Assembly (NCBI GenBank): GCA_018882645.1
Contig: VERM01000080.1
Location: 1 to 6,766, forward strand
Direction: 5' to 3'
Length of the DNA: 6,766 nucleotides
Origin: Ferruginibacter sp.
Lineage (GTDB): Bacteria > Bacteroidota > Bacteroidia > Chitinophagales > Chitinophagaceae
The number at the start of each line of letters is the position of its first letter. Position 1 is the stretch's first letter. Position numbers and translations under genes: made by a program. The notes beneath the pieces were generated by a model. That model was not told where the DNA came from and searched no databases. It saw only the letters and a list, made by a program, of their open reading frames with translations. Shown here in pieces: positions 1 through 6,514 of the stretch.

Positions 1-60
1 AACTCATAGAGCCAATAAACAATAGAATCAAACAACAACGGTTTTCTTCTCGAAAATATT
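1..60. other. Window edge downstream of truA, no supported gene
   Basis: This stretch follows the truA stop codon. On the minus strand two frames stay open to the window edge. One could begin at an ATG at 101, overlapping the truA end by about 40 bases; the other contains an ATG at 7. Neither yields a recognisable protein over so short a span. No hairpin followed by a T-run is visible, so truA may be transcribed onward into a gene to the left, but this cannot be decided from the window. Confidence 0.4.
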
Positions 61-831
61 CTACACTCTCTTCGTTTTTTTCTGTTGAACCTCTCCCCCA
101 TAATCCACGCTCATCAAGGAAAGTCCATGTGCCGGTACTGAAAAATCAACCCTGGATGGATTATTGCTTACAATGACATCCTTAAACTCCGTCAGACTGA
201 GTCTTCCCCTGCCTACCCTCAAAATTGTTCCCACTAATCCTCTCACCATACCACGTAAGAAACGGTTGCCACGCACTCGATATACAAGCGTAGCTCCATC
301 CCTTTGAAGCCATTCGCTTTCCATGATGTCGCATAAATAATGTCGCACCTGAACATTTTTCTTGCAAAAAGATTCAAAATGATGGGTTTGCTTGATGAGC
401 TCGGCAGCTTCGTTCATTTTTTTCAAATCAACTGGGTACGGAAAAAAATATGCCGTATCCTTTAAAAATGGATTTTTGAAATGGTACAGATTATACTCGT
501 ACGTCCTGGAGATCGCATCAAACCTACAATGAGCATCATCAGCCACACGGAAGATTTTCTTAACGACAATATCATCGGGCAGAATCGCATTCAAGTGGTA
601 TGCTGCAGCGTGTATTTCCCCTTCTGAAAAATCAGCATCAAAATGAAAAAAATTCTGAAACGCATGGACGCCTGCATCAGTTCTGGAAGATCCTGTCAAC
701 TCAAATTTCGTCCTGAAAAAAATACCCATGGCCTTTTCAATTTCAGATTGGACAGTATTGGCATTTTCCTGAATCTGGAATCCTGCATATGCTGTACCCC
801 TATACGCCACTTCTATGAAAAATCTTAACAT
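61..831 (-). CDS. truA: tRNA pseudouridine(38-40) synthase TruA
   Basis: TruA isomerises uridine to pseudouridine at positions 38, 39 and 40 in the anticodon stem-loop of many tRNAs; it acts in the cytosol as a homodimer. The 256-residue protein is close to the usual family length. It opens with the typical beta-strand MLRFFIEVAYRGT followed by YAGFQ. The family's catalytic motif is present as SSRTDAGVHA, with the nucleophilic aspartate at residue 52. The C-terminal half carries the expected RFLRGMVRGLVGT segment (about residues 189-201) and ends with the PAHGLSL signature (about 234-240). The ATG at 831 places the family's N-terminal strand immediately after the start. The gene lies 8 bases behind the secreted DUF4476-like gene on the same strand, so co-transcription is likely. 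The lysine-rich tail KKTKR is not a recognised functional element. Identification is secure from the motifs. Confidence 0.97.
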   Translation of the reverse strand: MLRFFIEVAYRGTAYAGFQIQENANTVQSEIEKAMGIFFRTKFELTGSSRTDAGVHAFQNFFHFDADFSEGEIHAAAYHLNAILPDDIVVKKIFRVADDAHCRFDAISRTYEYNLYHFKNPFLKDTAYFFPYPVDLKKMNEAAELIKQTHHFESFCKKNVQVRHYLCDIMESEWLQRDGATLVYRVRGNRFLRGMVRGLVGTILRVGRGRLSLTEFKDVIVSNNPSRVDFSVPAHGLSLMSVDYGGEVQQKKTKRV

Positions 832-839
832 GCTGAAGT

Positions 840-1895
840 TTATTGAAGGAATGCTTCCTTAAAAAACAAAATGTTTTTTTCTTCGGAAAGCAGGGTTTGA
901 AGATTGATGAAATTTTCAGCATCGCTTACCGCATTACGTGAATTCAAAAGAAACTGCAGCCTGTTGTCGTCTTTTAAAAAAATTACCGCAAGGCGCATGA
1001 TGTAGTCAGTGCTGTAACATTTGGATCGGAATGCCCTGGCAGCCACATCTATCATTTTGCCTTCATTATCCTGAGTGACCATTTTTTTTCTCAAATGAAG
1101 AAAATCTCTCTCCTCCGCAAATTCTTTACAGGCTAATGTTTTGCTATTTGTTACATATTTATTTTCTGATGCTTCAGGCGTCACAGTTTGTTTTTTTGAT
1201 AAAGTGTCATTCGCGGAAATATTACCCCCAGATGAAAGAGTTGTATCCGGGAATTCACCGGGAAAAAGCAGATGTACTGTATCCACGCCGCCACTCTCCT
1301 TCACCAAATAGGATGCCGATCTTCCATTGTCATCCAAAAAAGTGGTAAATCTTTGAACAAGGAAATCTTTTGGAGCATCATTCAAACCCTCAGTAGTTTT
1401 TAACGTATCGATTATTTCCACACCTGCTTGATTCTGATTTTTCAAAATATCTTTATCAACCTTATCTTGCTGAGATGCGCCCGTTATCTGAGATAGCATT
1501 TCGGTGAATTCATCTTTCCCCTGATCTGCATCCTGCTTTTTTTCGTCGTCTTTATCTCTCGATACAATCCTATCAGGTGACAGAAGGTTCTGAAGAACCC
1601 AGCCTTTATCAGCATCGTTCATTAAGATAAAACCCATATCCTGATGGTTAAGTGTCATATCATAATACAAAGAAGATGTTTTCTTTTTAGGAAAATCAAC
1701 AATCAAGGTATAATCACCCGCAAGAATTCTGGGAACAATCAGGTAGCCCAGCTCATCCGAACTGTAGATTTTGCCTTCCATTCTTAAGGAAAAAGGCTGC
1801 TTATTTTCGGTCTGCACATAGAGAAAGTAATTCTTCTGTGCTGCAAGATTGAAATTAACCAAAAGCAGCATGCATATCGTTTTACACAGTTTCAT
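840..1895 (-). CDS. Secreted hypothetical protein, DUF4476-like C-terminus
   Basis: Function unknown. From the ATG at 1895 the product is 351 residues. It begins with a signal peptide (MKLCKTICMLLLVNFNLAAQ, cleavage probably after residue 20), so it is exported. Residues 21-111 look like a beta-rich domain with alternating hydrophobic and polar residues. Residues about 112-255 form a charged, Asp/Lys/Gln/Ser/Thr-rich linker that is probably disordered. The last 95 residues resemble DUF4476: a Cys at 256, a RDFLHLRKK helix, a second Cys at 293, then YIMRLAVIFLKDDNRLQFL and a final NFINLQTLL helix. The domain is assigned from memory of its pattern. A longer reading frame could start at a TTG at 1919, but the ATG gives a conventional signal peptide and the TTG lies inside a candidate promoter element. 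The stop is 8 bases before truA. No catalytic motif is visible; a structural or binding role in the envelope is possible but unproven. Confidence 0.72.
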   Translation of the reverse strand: MKLCKTICMLLLVNFNLAAQKNYFLYVQTENKQPFSLRMEGKIYSSDELGYLIVPRILAGDYTLIVDFPKKKTSSLYYDMTLNHQDMGFILMNDADKGWVLQNLLSPDRIVSRDKDDEKKQDADQGKDEFTEMLSQITGASQQDKVDKDILKNQNQAGVEIIDTLKTTEGLNDAPKDFLVQRFTTFLDDNGRSASYLVKESGGVDTVHLLFPGEFPDTTLSSGGNISANDTLSKKQTVTPEASENKYVTNSKTLACKEFAEERDFLHLRKKMVTQDNEGKMIDVAARAFRSKCYSTDYIMRLAVIFLKDDNRLQFLLNSRNAVSDAENFINLQTLLSEEKNILFFKEAFLQ

Positions 1896-1916
1896 CTCTG
1901 ACTTTGAAATAAGACT

Positions 1917-1924
1917 CAAAGCTA
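1917..1924 (-). promoter_or_regulatory. Candidate Bacteroidota -7 promoter element
   Basis: Read on the minus strand this is TAGCTTTG, an exact match to the Bacteroidota housekeeping -7 consensus TAnnTTTG. It lies 21 bases upstream of the ATG at 1895, giving a short leader. No clear TTG -33 element is found at the expected 17-21 base spacing, so this is a motif-based prediction only. It would drive the DUF4476-like gene and truA. Confidence 0.4.
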
Positions 1925-1983
1925 ATCAATATCTGCTATTTGCCATTCATAAAAAATCAAAACCAGCTTCGGTGGCAATGCAT

Positions 1984-1991
1984 TAACTTTA
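1984..1991 (+). promoter_or_regulatory. Possible -7 element for the aminopeptidase gene
   Basis: TAACTTTA matches seven of eight positions of the pattern TAnnTTTG and lies 50 bases before the ATG at 2042. A TTG -33 element is not evident. The same octamer occurs upstream of lemA. The call is weak because AT-rich spacers yield such matches by chance. Confidence 0.25.
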
Positions 1992-2041
1992 CAATAGTTT
2001 CATACAGCATTTTTACTTGATCACAAACTCAATCAAAATCA

Positions 2042-4474
2042 ATGAGAAATTTTTACTTATCAATCTGGATTTTTTTAATACCCATCTTAGGTAAAGCCCA
2101 AAACTTAGACGCTCTGGTAGATACAAGCTGGAGAATGCAATTCCGAAATAGTGCCCCAAAAATCAATGATCTTGTGCATACCAAACTGGATGTACGGTTT
2201 GATTTTAATAAGAGCTATTTGTACGGGAAAGAATGGCTTACACTACAGCCGCATTTCAATCCGACTGACTCTCTCTTACTTGACGCCAAAGGAATGGATA
2301 TCAAAGAAGTATCGCTTGTAAAAGATTCAAAAAAAACTCCATTGAAATATACTTACGTCAATGATGAGTTGAATATCAAATTAGATAAGTCATACACCAG
2401 ACAGGAAAAGTATACGCTCTACTTCGAATACACCAGTAAACCAAATGAGCTAAACGTCAAAGGAAGTGCAGCCATTACAGACGCCAAAGGTCTCTACTTC
2501 ATCAACCCCACAGGGAATGAAAAAAACAAGCCTACACAAATTTGGACGCAAGGTGAAACCGAATCCAATAGCACATGGATGATAACCATTGATAAACCCA
2601 ATCAAAAAACAACCCAAGAAATTTCCATGACTGTTCCAGATAGATATGTAACACTAAGCAACGGACTTCTGAAGTCCCAAGTAAAAAACAGCGACGGAAC
2701 AAGAACCGACAATTGGCTAATGGATCTGCCTCATGCACCCTATCTGTTTTTCATGGGTGTGGGTGAATACGAAGTCCTTAAAGACAGTTATAATGGTAAA
2801 GAAGTGAGTTATTATGTTGAGAAAGCATATGCGCCCTATGCCCTTGGTATTTTTGGAAACACGCCCGAGATGATGAAATTGTTTTCGGAGAAATTAGGGG
2901 TGGAATTCCCATGGCAGAAATATGCACAAATTGTAGGACGTGATTATGTAAGCGGGGCGATGGAAAATACAACATCCACACTGCATCAGGAATCTGCATA
3001 TCAAAATGCCCGTCAGCTTGTTGATGGAAACAGATGGGAAGAAACCATTGCCCACGAATTGTTTCATCAGTGGTTTGGCGATTTGGTTACTACAGAGAGT
3101 TGGAGCAATATCACTGTAAACGAAAGTTTTGCCAATTACAGTGAATATGTTTGGTTTGAATATAAATACGGAAAAGACTTTGCAGATGCTCATAACTACA
3201 ATGACATGCAGGGTTATCTGATGAGTGGCAGTGAAAATAAAGATTTGGTAAGATATTTTTATGCCAGCAAAGAGGATGTATTTGATGCAGTAAGTTATAA
3301 TAAAGGAGGCCGAATTCTCCATATGCTGCGAAACCATGTTGGAGATGACGCATTTTTCGCATCGCTTAACAAATACCTGACAGACAATAAATTTAAAACC
3401 GGCGAAGCAGCCCAATTGAGACTGTCTTTTGAGGAGATCACCGGAAAAGATCTCAACTGGTTTTGGAACCAATGGTACTACGGCAGCGGGCATCCTGTGC
3501 TAAACATCAGCTACGATTACAGCACACCAGGCAAAGCCGGTGTAATTATAAAGCAGCAAACTGAAAAAATATTCACACTGCCTGTTGCTGTGGAAATGTA
3601 TGCAGATGGAAAGAAATCACGTTATCAGATCACCATCTCATCTGCAGCGGATTCTTTTTATTTCAATACCGCAAAGAAACCTGAATGGATTAGCGTTGAT
3701 GCTGATAAAATTTTATTGGGAGTATTTAAGGACAACAAGTCGAAAGAAAATTATTTGGCACAATGGAAGTACGGGAAAAAATATCTTGACAGAAAAGAAG
3801 CTTTGGATTTTTTCGCAAAGAATAACATGGTTGAGCTTATACAAGGACTGAATGATCCTTTCCCCGGCCTTAGATCTGAGACGATTGCCAACATTGAAAG
3901 TTCTGATTTGAATAAAAATGCGGCTGCCCTTAAACAGATTGAAAAAATGGCTGCGTCTGAACCCAGTAAAAAAACCAGAGCGGCTGCAATTTCTTTTCTC
4001 TCTAAAACCGGAGACAAAAAATATGAAAAAATATACAAATCCGCCATCAACGATTCTTCATATAGTGTTGCCGGTGCTGCACTAAATGGTCTGGCGGAAT
4101 TAAATCCAGCTGATGCATATACTTTAGCCAAAAAATATAGCGGCGATGCAAAAGGCGCTCTAAGTAATGCGATAAATACTATAGTCATTAAAGAAGGAAA
4201 TGAATCGGACTATGGTATCGTGTCGAAAAGCTATGATGAAATGCCATTGAGCGAAGAAAAAATTTACAGTTCGATGTCATTCATTGATTTTCTGAACAAG
4301 ATGAATGACCAAAATAAAATCAAAGACGGAATTGACAAAGTAGCTTCTTTCCGGAAAATGATACCGGAACAATACCGTATGTATGTTGACATGGCCATCA
4401 AAGACAATCTGGATAAATTGGGCAAATCAAAAGGAAGGGAAATTGAAGACTACATTAAAGAAAAAATGAAATAA
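2042..4474 (+). CDS. Secreted M1-family zinc aminopeptidase
   Basis: This is an M1 metallopeptidase, a family that removes N-terminal amino acids from peptides. The 810-residue product starts with a signal peptide (MRNFYLSIWIFLIPILGKAQ), so it probably works in the periplasm or is exported further. Residues about 40-240 correspond to the N-terminal beta-domain. The catalytic domain holds the substrate-binding GAMEN motif (305-309), the zinc motif HELFH (338-342, ligands H338 and H342, catalytic E339), the third ligand E361 in NESFANY, and the probable transition-state tyrosine Y419 in SYNKGG. All key residues are intact. A beta-sandwich follows from GHPVL (483-487) to about 575, then a helical HEAT-like C-terminal region (about 590-805). 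No C-terminal secretion-sorting domain or lipobox is seen. The ATG is preceded by an A-rich leader without a Shine-Dalgarno sequence. The gene stands alone on its strand, divergent from the DUF4476-like gene, and ends in a strong terminator. Substrate preference cannot be read from sequence. Confidence 0.95.
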   Translation: MRNFYLSIWIFLIPILGKAQNLDALVDTSWRMQFRNSAPKINDLVHTKLDVRFDFNKSYLYGKEWLTLQPHFNPTDSLLLDAKGMDIKEVSLVKDSKKTPLKYTYVNDELNIKLDKSYTRQEKYTLYFEYTSKPNELNVKGSAAITDAKGLYFINPTGNEKNKPTQIWTQGETESNSTWMITIDKPNQKTTQEISMTVPDRYVTLSNGLLKSQVKNSDGTRTDNWLMDLPHAPYLFFMGVGEYEVLKDSYNGKEVSYYVEKAYAPYALGIFGNTPEMMKLFSEKLGVEFPWQKYAQIVGRDYVSGAMENTTSTLHQESAYQNARQLVDGNRWEETIAHELFHQWFGDLVTTESWSNITVNESFANYSEYVWFEYKYGKDFADAHNYNDMQGYLMSGSENKDLVRYFYASKEDVFDAVSYNKGGRILHMLRNHVGDDAFFASLNKYLTDNKFKTGEAAQLRLSFEEITGKDLNWFWNQWYYGSGHPVLNISYDYSTPGKAGVIIKQQTEKIFTLPVAVEMYADGKKSRYQITISSAADSFYFNTAKKPEWISVDADKILLGVFKDNKSKENYLAQWKYGKKYLDRKEALDFFAKNNMVELIQGLNDPFPGLRSETIANIESSDLNKNAAALKQIEKMAASEPSKKTRAAAISFLSKTGDKKYEKIYKSAINDSSYSVAGAALNGLAELNPADAYTLAKKYSGDAKGALSNAINTIVIKEGNESDYGIVSKSYDEMPLSEEKIYSSMSFIDFLNKMNDQNKIKDGIDKVASFRKMIPEQYRMYVDMAIKDNLDKLGKSKGREIEDYIKEKMK

Positions 4475-4498
4475 TACGATGTAAATCATATTTAAGTT

Positions 4499-4534
4499 GC
4501 CGGATAACATGATGTTGTTGTCCGGCTTTTTTTT
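4499..4534 (+). terminator. Rho-independent terminator of the aminopeptidase gene
   Basis: An 11-base-pair stem (GCCGGATAACA against TGTTGTCCGGC, with one G-U pair) closes a 6-base loop (4499-4526). It is followed by eight consecutive T residues (4527-4534). It lies 24 bases after the aminopeptidase stop. The T-run overlaps the stop codon of the convergent TPM gene (4533-4535). On the minus strand the hairpin is not followed by a T-run, so it should act mainly in the plus direction. Confidence 0.87.
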
Positions 4535-5300
4535 ACCAGCTGCCGCTCGCTCCCCCGCCTCCAAAACTACCGCCACCGAATCCGCCAAATCCACCGCCTC
4601 CGGAACTCCCACCACCGCCTGATCCGAATCCCCCTCCCATAGGAAAGAAGAACGGACCGGCACCCCTTCTGCTCATAAACGTGCCTCCACCTCCGCCACC
4701 GGAGAATATTATCAGAATGATGATGACAATTAAAATAATCAATCCAATTTTTAATGGAGAGGAACCCGATCTTTTATCTCTGGGTGTTTTATATTCTCCC
4801 TTGACGGCCTTGATTATAGCATCAGCACCCTCGTTTATACCGCGATAGTAATTGCCTCTTTTGAAATTGGGGGCAACCACATCCCTTATGATATGGCCTG
4901 CCGTAATATCCGGAAGTGCCCCTTCAAGTCCGTATCCCGGAGAAATGTTTACCTTTCGATCCTCCGTTGCAATTAAAAAAACAACTCCGCTGTTATTTTT
5001 TTTATTCCCTACCCCCCACGATCTGCCAATTTTTAATGCCACTTCAGCCGGATCCATCCCTCCAAGTGAAGGCACGATAATTATGGTAATCTGAGTAGAT
5101 GTACTGTCATCTAGTTTTACCAGTTTGGCCTCAAGTGCCTGAGATTGATCAGAAGTTAGAATCCCGGCATAGTCATTCGCCAATTTAGGAGGAGAAGGCC
5201 TGTTCTTAATAATGTTTTCTATAGAAACCCCAGAGGATTGCGAGAAGGTATTCAGGATAATCCCGAATACGCTTATAATTAAGAAAAAAGCTTTTTTCAT
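4533..5300 (-). CDS. Secreted membrane-anchored TPM-domain protein (YgcG-like)
   Basis: A TPM-domain protein of the YgcG type; this fold also occurs in plant TLP18.3, involved in photosystem II repair, and some members have reported phosphatase activity. The bacterial role is unsettled. The 255-residue product has a signal peptide (about residues 1-20), then a TPM domain (about 36-170). Family hallmarks are DYAGILT (43-49), SWGVGN (94-99), NSGVVFLIA (103-111) and NISPGYGLEGALPD (118-131). A hydrophobic membrane segment covers about 184-199, so the TPM domain should face the periplasm. The tail (201-255) is glycine-rich and ends GASGSW, a terminus typical of the group. Its start lies 16 bases after the stop of the upstream TPM gene, so it is very likely in the same operon, downstream of lemA. 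It is convergent with the aminopeptidase gene. The family call is firm; no enzymatic activity can be assigned. Confidence 0.92.
   Translation of the reverse strand: MKKAFFLIISVFGIILNTFSQSSGVSIENIIKNRPSPPKLANDYAGILTSDQSQALEAKLVKLDDSTSTQITIIIVPSLGGMDPAEVALKIGRSWGVGNKKNNSGVVFLIATEDRKVNISPGYGLEGALPDITAGHIIRDVVAPNFKRGNYYRGINEGADAIIKAVKGEYKTPRDKRSGSSPLKIGLIILIVIIILIIFSGGGGGGTFMSRRGAGPFFFPMGGGFGSGGGGSSGGGGFGGFGGGSFGGGGASGSW
4545..4700 (-). repeat. Low-complexity glycine-codon tract
   Basis: This in-frame segment encodes residues 201-252 of the membrane-anchored TPM protein, mostly Gly with Ser, Phe and a few Arg/Pro. The DNA is a run of imperfect GGN repeats, visibly more GC-rich than its surroundings. 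Such tails are common in YgcG-like proteins, so this is not a sign of foreign DNA. The repetitiveness makes length changes between strains plausible. Confidence 0.7.
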
Positions 5301-5316
5301 TTTGCTTATTGTCTAT

Positions 5317-5772
5317 TCAATTGCCAAAGACAATCTCATCTGGCAATTCATTTTTATCTTCAGCCCCATCGTACGGAAATTTTTCCGCAAGTGTTTTACC
5401 GATAGATAAAATACTCTTTATTATTCCATCACTAATATGATTTTGTTTGAACTCTTCTATCATATTTGCCACTGAAACTTTCCAGTAAGTAGTGCCCAAC
5501 ATCTGATGTATACCTTCATCCGCAAAAATAGCCAGCTCCCTGCTTTTGATGGCAATGTAAATCAGCACACCATTTCGTTGCTGTGTTTTCTGCATCTCTA
5601 AATTGAAGAAAATTTCAGCCGCGCGGTCAATCGGATTCATGTAAGCATTTTTGCTTTCAACAAACAATCGAATTTCTCCGCTTGTATTTTTCTCTGCATC
5701 ACGAATGGCAGAAATGATTTTTTCATTTTCTTCTTTGTTGAAAAATGATTTTTTTTTACGAAAGGTAAACAT
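5317..5772 (-). CDS. Small TPM-domain protein without signal peptide
   Basis: A 151-residue protein consisting almost entirely of a TPM domain. It starts with a basic stretch (MFTFRKKKSF) and a helix NKEENEKIISAIRDAE, followed by the domain's first strand SGEIRLFVE (31-39). The core strand pair QRNGVLIYIAI (65-75) and RELAIFADEGI (78-88) matches the family pattern of a Gly-Val strand followed by an Arg-containing turn and a second strand. There is no signal peptide or membrane segment, so it should be cytosolic, unlike the TPM protein encoded just downstream. The last residues are acidic (GAEDKNELPDE). It is the middle gene of lemA-TPM-TPM: 56 bases after lemA and 16 bases before the next gene. 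The lemA-side spacer holds a terminator-like hairpin ending 11 bases before this start, which may lower its expression relative to lemA. Exact function unknown. Confidence 0.9.
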   Translation of the reverse strand: MFTFRKKKSFFNKEENEKIISAIRDAEKNTSGEIRLFVESKNAYMNPIDRAAEIFFNLEMQKTQQRNGVLIYIAIKSRELAIFADEGIHQMLGTTYWKVSVANMIEEFKQNHISDGIIKSILSIGKTLAEKFPYDGAEDKNELPDEIVFGN

Positions 5773-5783
5773 CGGAAGTGATT

Positions 5784-5816
5784 AAAAAAATGCCCCGGTC
5801 AGTAGAGCGAGGCATT
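5784..5816 (-). terminator. Terminator-like hairpin between lemA and the TPM genes
   Basis: On the minus strand AATGCCTCG pairs with CGGGGCATT (9 pairs including one G-T) around a 10-base loop, and seven T residues follow, two of them shared with the stem. The hairpin begins 12 bases after the lemA stop and the T-run ends 11 bases before the first TPM start. It has the form of an intrinsic terminator. Because the TPM genes have no obvious promoter of their own in the spacer, partial readthrough (attenuation) is the simplest reading. Confidence 0.75.
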
Positions 5817-5828
5817 CAGTGATTGCAT

Positions 5829-6422
5829 TTACTCGATATCGAATTTAATTTCGGGGACCTTTTCACTTCCGGCATCGGCTTTATAAAAAGCTTTTTCTTT
5901 GAATCCGAACATACCTGCCAGAATATTTCTGGGGAAAGTCTTTACTTTTAAATTGAATCCTTCCACAGCTTTGTTATAATCCTGCCTTGCAACATTGATT
6001 CGATTTTCAGTTCCTTCTATTTGAGTTTGGAAATCACGAAATGCAGCAGTAGTTTTAAGATCAGGATAGTTCTCGCTTATTGCCAGTAACTTACTGAACG
6101 AACCTTGCAAACTTGCCTGGGCTTTTTGATATGCCTCAAGAGAGGCCGGATCATTGATGTCTACCTTTATAGATGTGGCTTTGGATCTTGCCTCCAATAC
6201 CTCTTTGAGGGTTGATTTTTCAAACTTTGCCGAACCTTCAACTGTTTTGATGACACTGCTGTATAAATCAGTCCTTCTTTGGTAATTTGCTTCTACATTG
6301 CTCCATACTTTTTTCACTTCCTGATCAGACCTTATCAAGCCGTTGTATGTATTACATCCATAAAATCCAAAAATTAAAAACAACCCTAACAGAACAAGAA
6401 GGGCGATCATAGCTTTACTCAT
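5829..6422 (-). CDS. lemA: LemA family protein
   Basis: LemA proteins are small membrane-anchored helical proteins, widespread in bacteria and without an established biochemical function. The 197-residue product is of usual family length. An N-terminal membrane segment (about residues 4-22) is followed by the family's YNGLIRSDQEVKKVWSNVE region (26-44). Long helices follow, with YQRRTDLYSSVIKTV (47-61), the SENYPDLKTT motif (116-125) and the conserved C-terminal block TENRINVARQDYNKAVEGFN (138-157) leading into FPRNILAGMFGF. After the membrane segment most of the protein is expected outside the cytoplasmic membrane. A cysteine at residue 23 just after the hydrophobic stretch might be a lipidation site, but the preceding residues (FYG) fit the lipobox poorly. 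The ATG at 6422 is a clean start. It is first in an apparent lemA-TPM-TPM operon, a recurrent neighbourhood, and is followed by a terminator-like hairpin. Confidence 0.95.
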   Translation of the reverse strand: MSKAMIALLVLLGLFLIFGFYGCNTYNGLIRSDQEVKKVWSNVEANYQRRTDLYSSVIKTVEGSAKFEKSTLKEVLEARSKATSIKVDINDPASLEAYQKAQASLQGSFSKLLAISENYPDLKTTAAFRDFQTQIEGTENRINVARQDYNKAVEGFNLKVKTFPRNILAGMFGFKEKAFYKADAGSEKVPEIKFDIE

Positions 6423-6440
6423 ATAGTCAGTTTTATTGTA

Positions 6441-6448
6441 TAAAGTTA
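6441..6448 (-). promoter_or_regulatory. Possible -7 element upstream of lemA
   Basis: The minus strand reads TAACTTTA, one mismatch from TAnnTTTG, 18 bases before the lemA ATG. The identical octamer precedes the aminopeptidase gene. There is no clear TTG at the -33 distance. The 92-base gap from the preceding gene makes a separate lemA promoter reasonable, but the motif alone is weak evidence. Confidence 0.3.
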
Positions 6449-6514
6449 GATAGAAATTACGAGTATGATTTGTTAAGATTCATATATATAAATTTGACAT
6501 GAAAATTAAATGTA

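Noticed and set aside
2894..3493. A 199-codon minus-strand open frame opposite the aminopeptidase catalytic region
   Set aside because: It is fully antisense to a gene with intact M1 motifs, and its translation is Cys/Ile/Phe-rich with no recognisable domain; it is a shadow of the real coding frame.
3751..4188. A 145-codon minus-strand open frame opposite the HEAT-like region
   Set aside because: The Ala/Leu/Phe-rich translation mirrors the Lys/Ala/Glu codons of the real gene, and no start context or domain supports it.
4427..4663. A 78-codon minus-strand frame across the terminator and the Gly-rich tail
   Set aside because: It reads the GGN tract in another frame (Val/Glu/Ala-rich) and spans a strong terminator; not a credible gene.
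4545..4700. The GC-rich Gly tract as possible foreign DNA
   Set aside because: The composition follows from the glycine codons of a tail typical of YgcG-like proteins.
5777..5824. A 7-base direct repeat AGTGATT flanking the lemA-TPM hairpin, like a target-site duplication
   Set aside because: The enclosed 34 bases look like an intrinsic terminator with no transposon ends; a 7-base repeat at this distance is plausible by chance.
6480..6505. A weak inverted repeat (TTCAT...ATGAA) after the aldehyde dehydrogenase-like gene
   Set aside because: It has only five A/T-rich pairs, a long loop and no T-run, so it is too weak to call a terminator.
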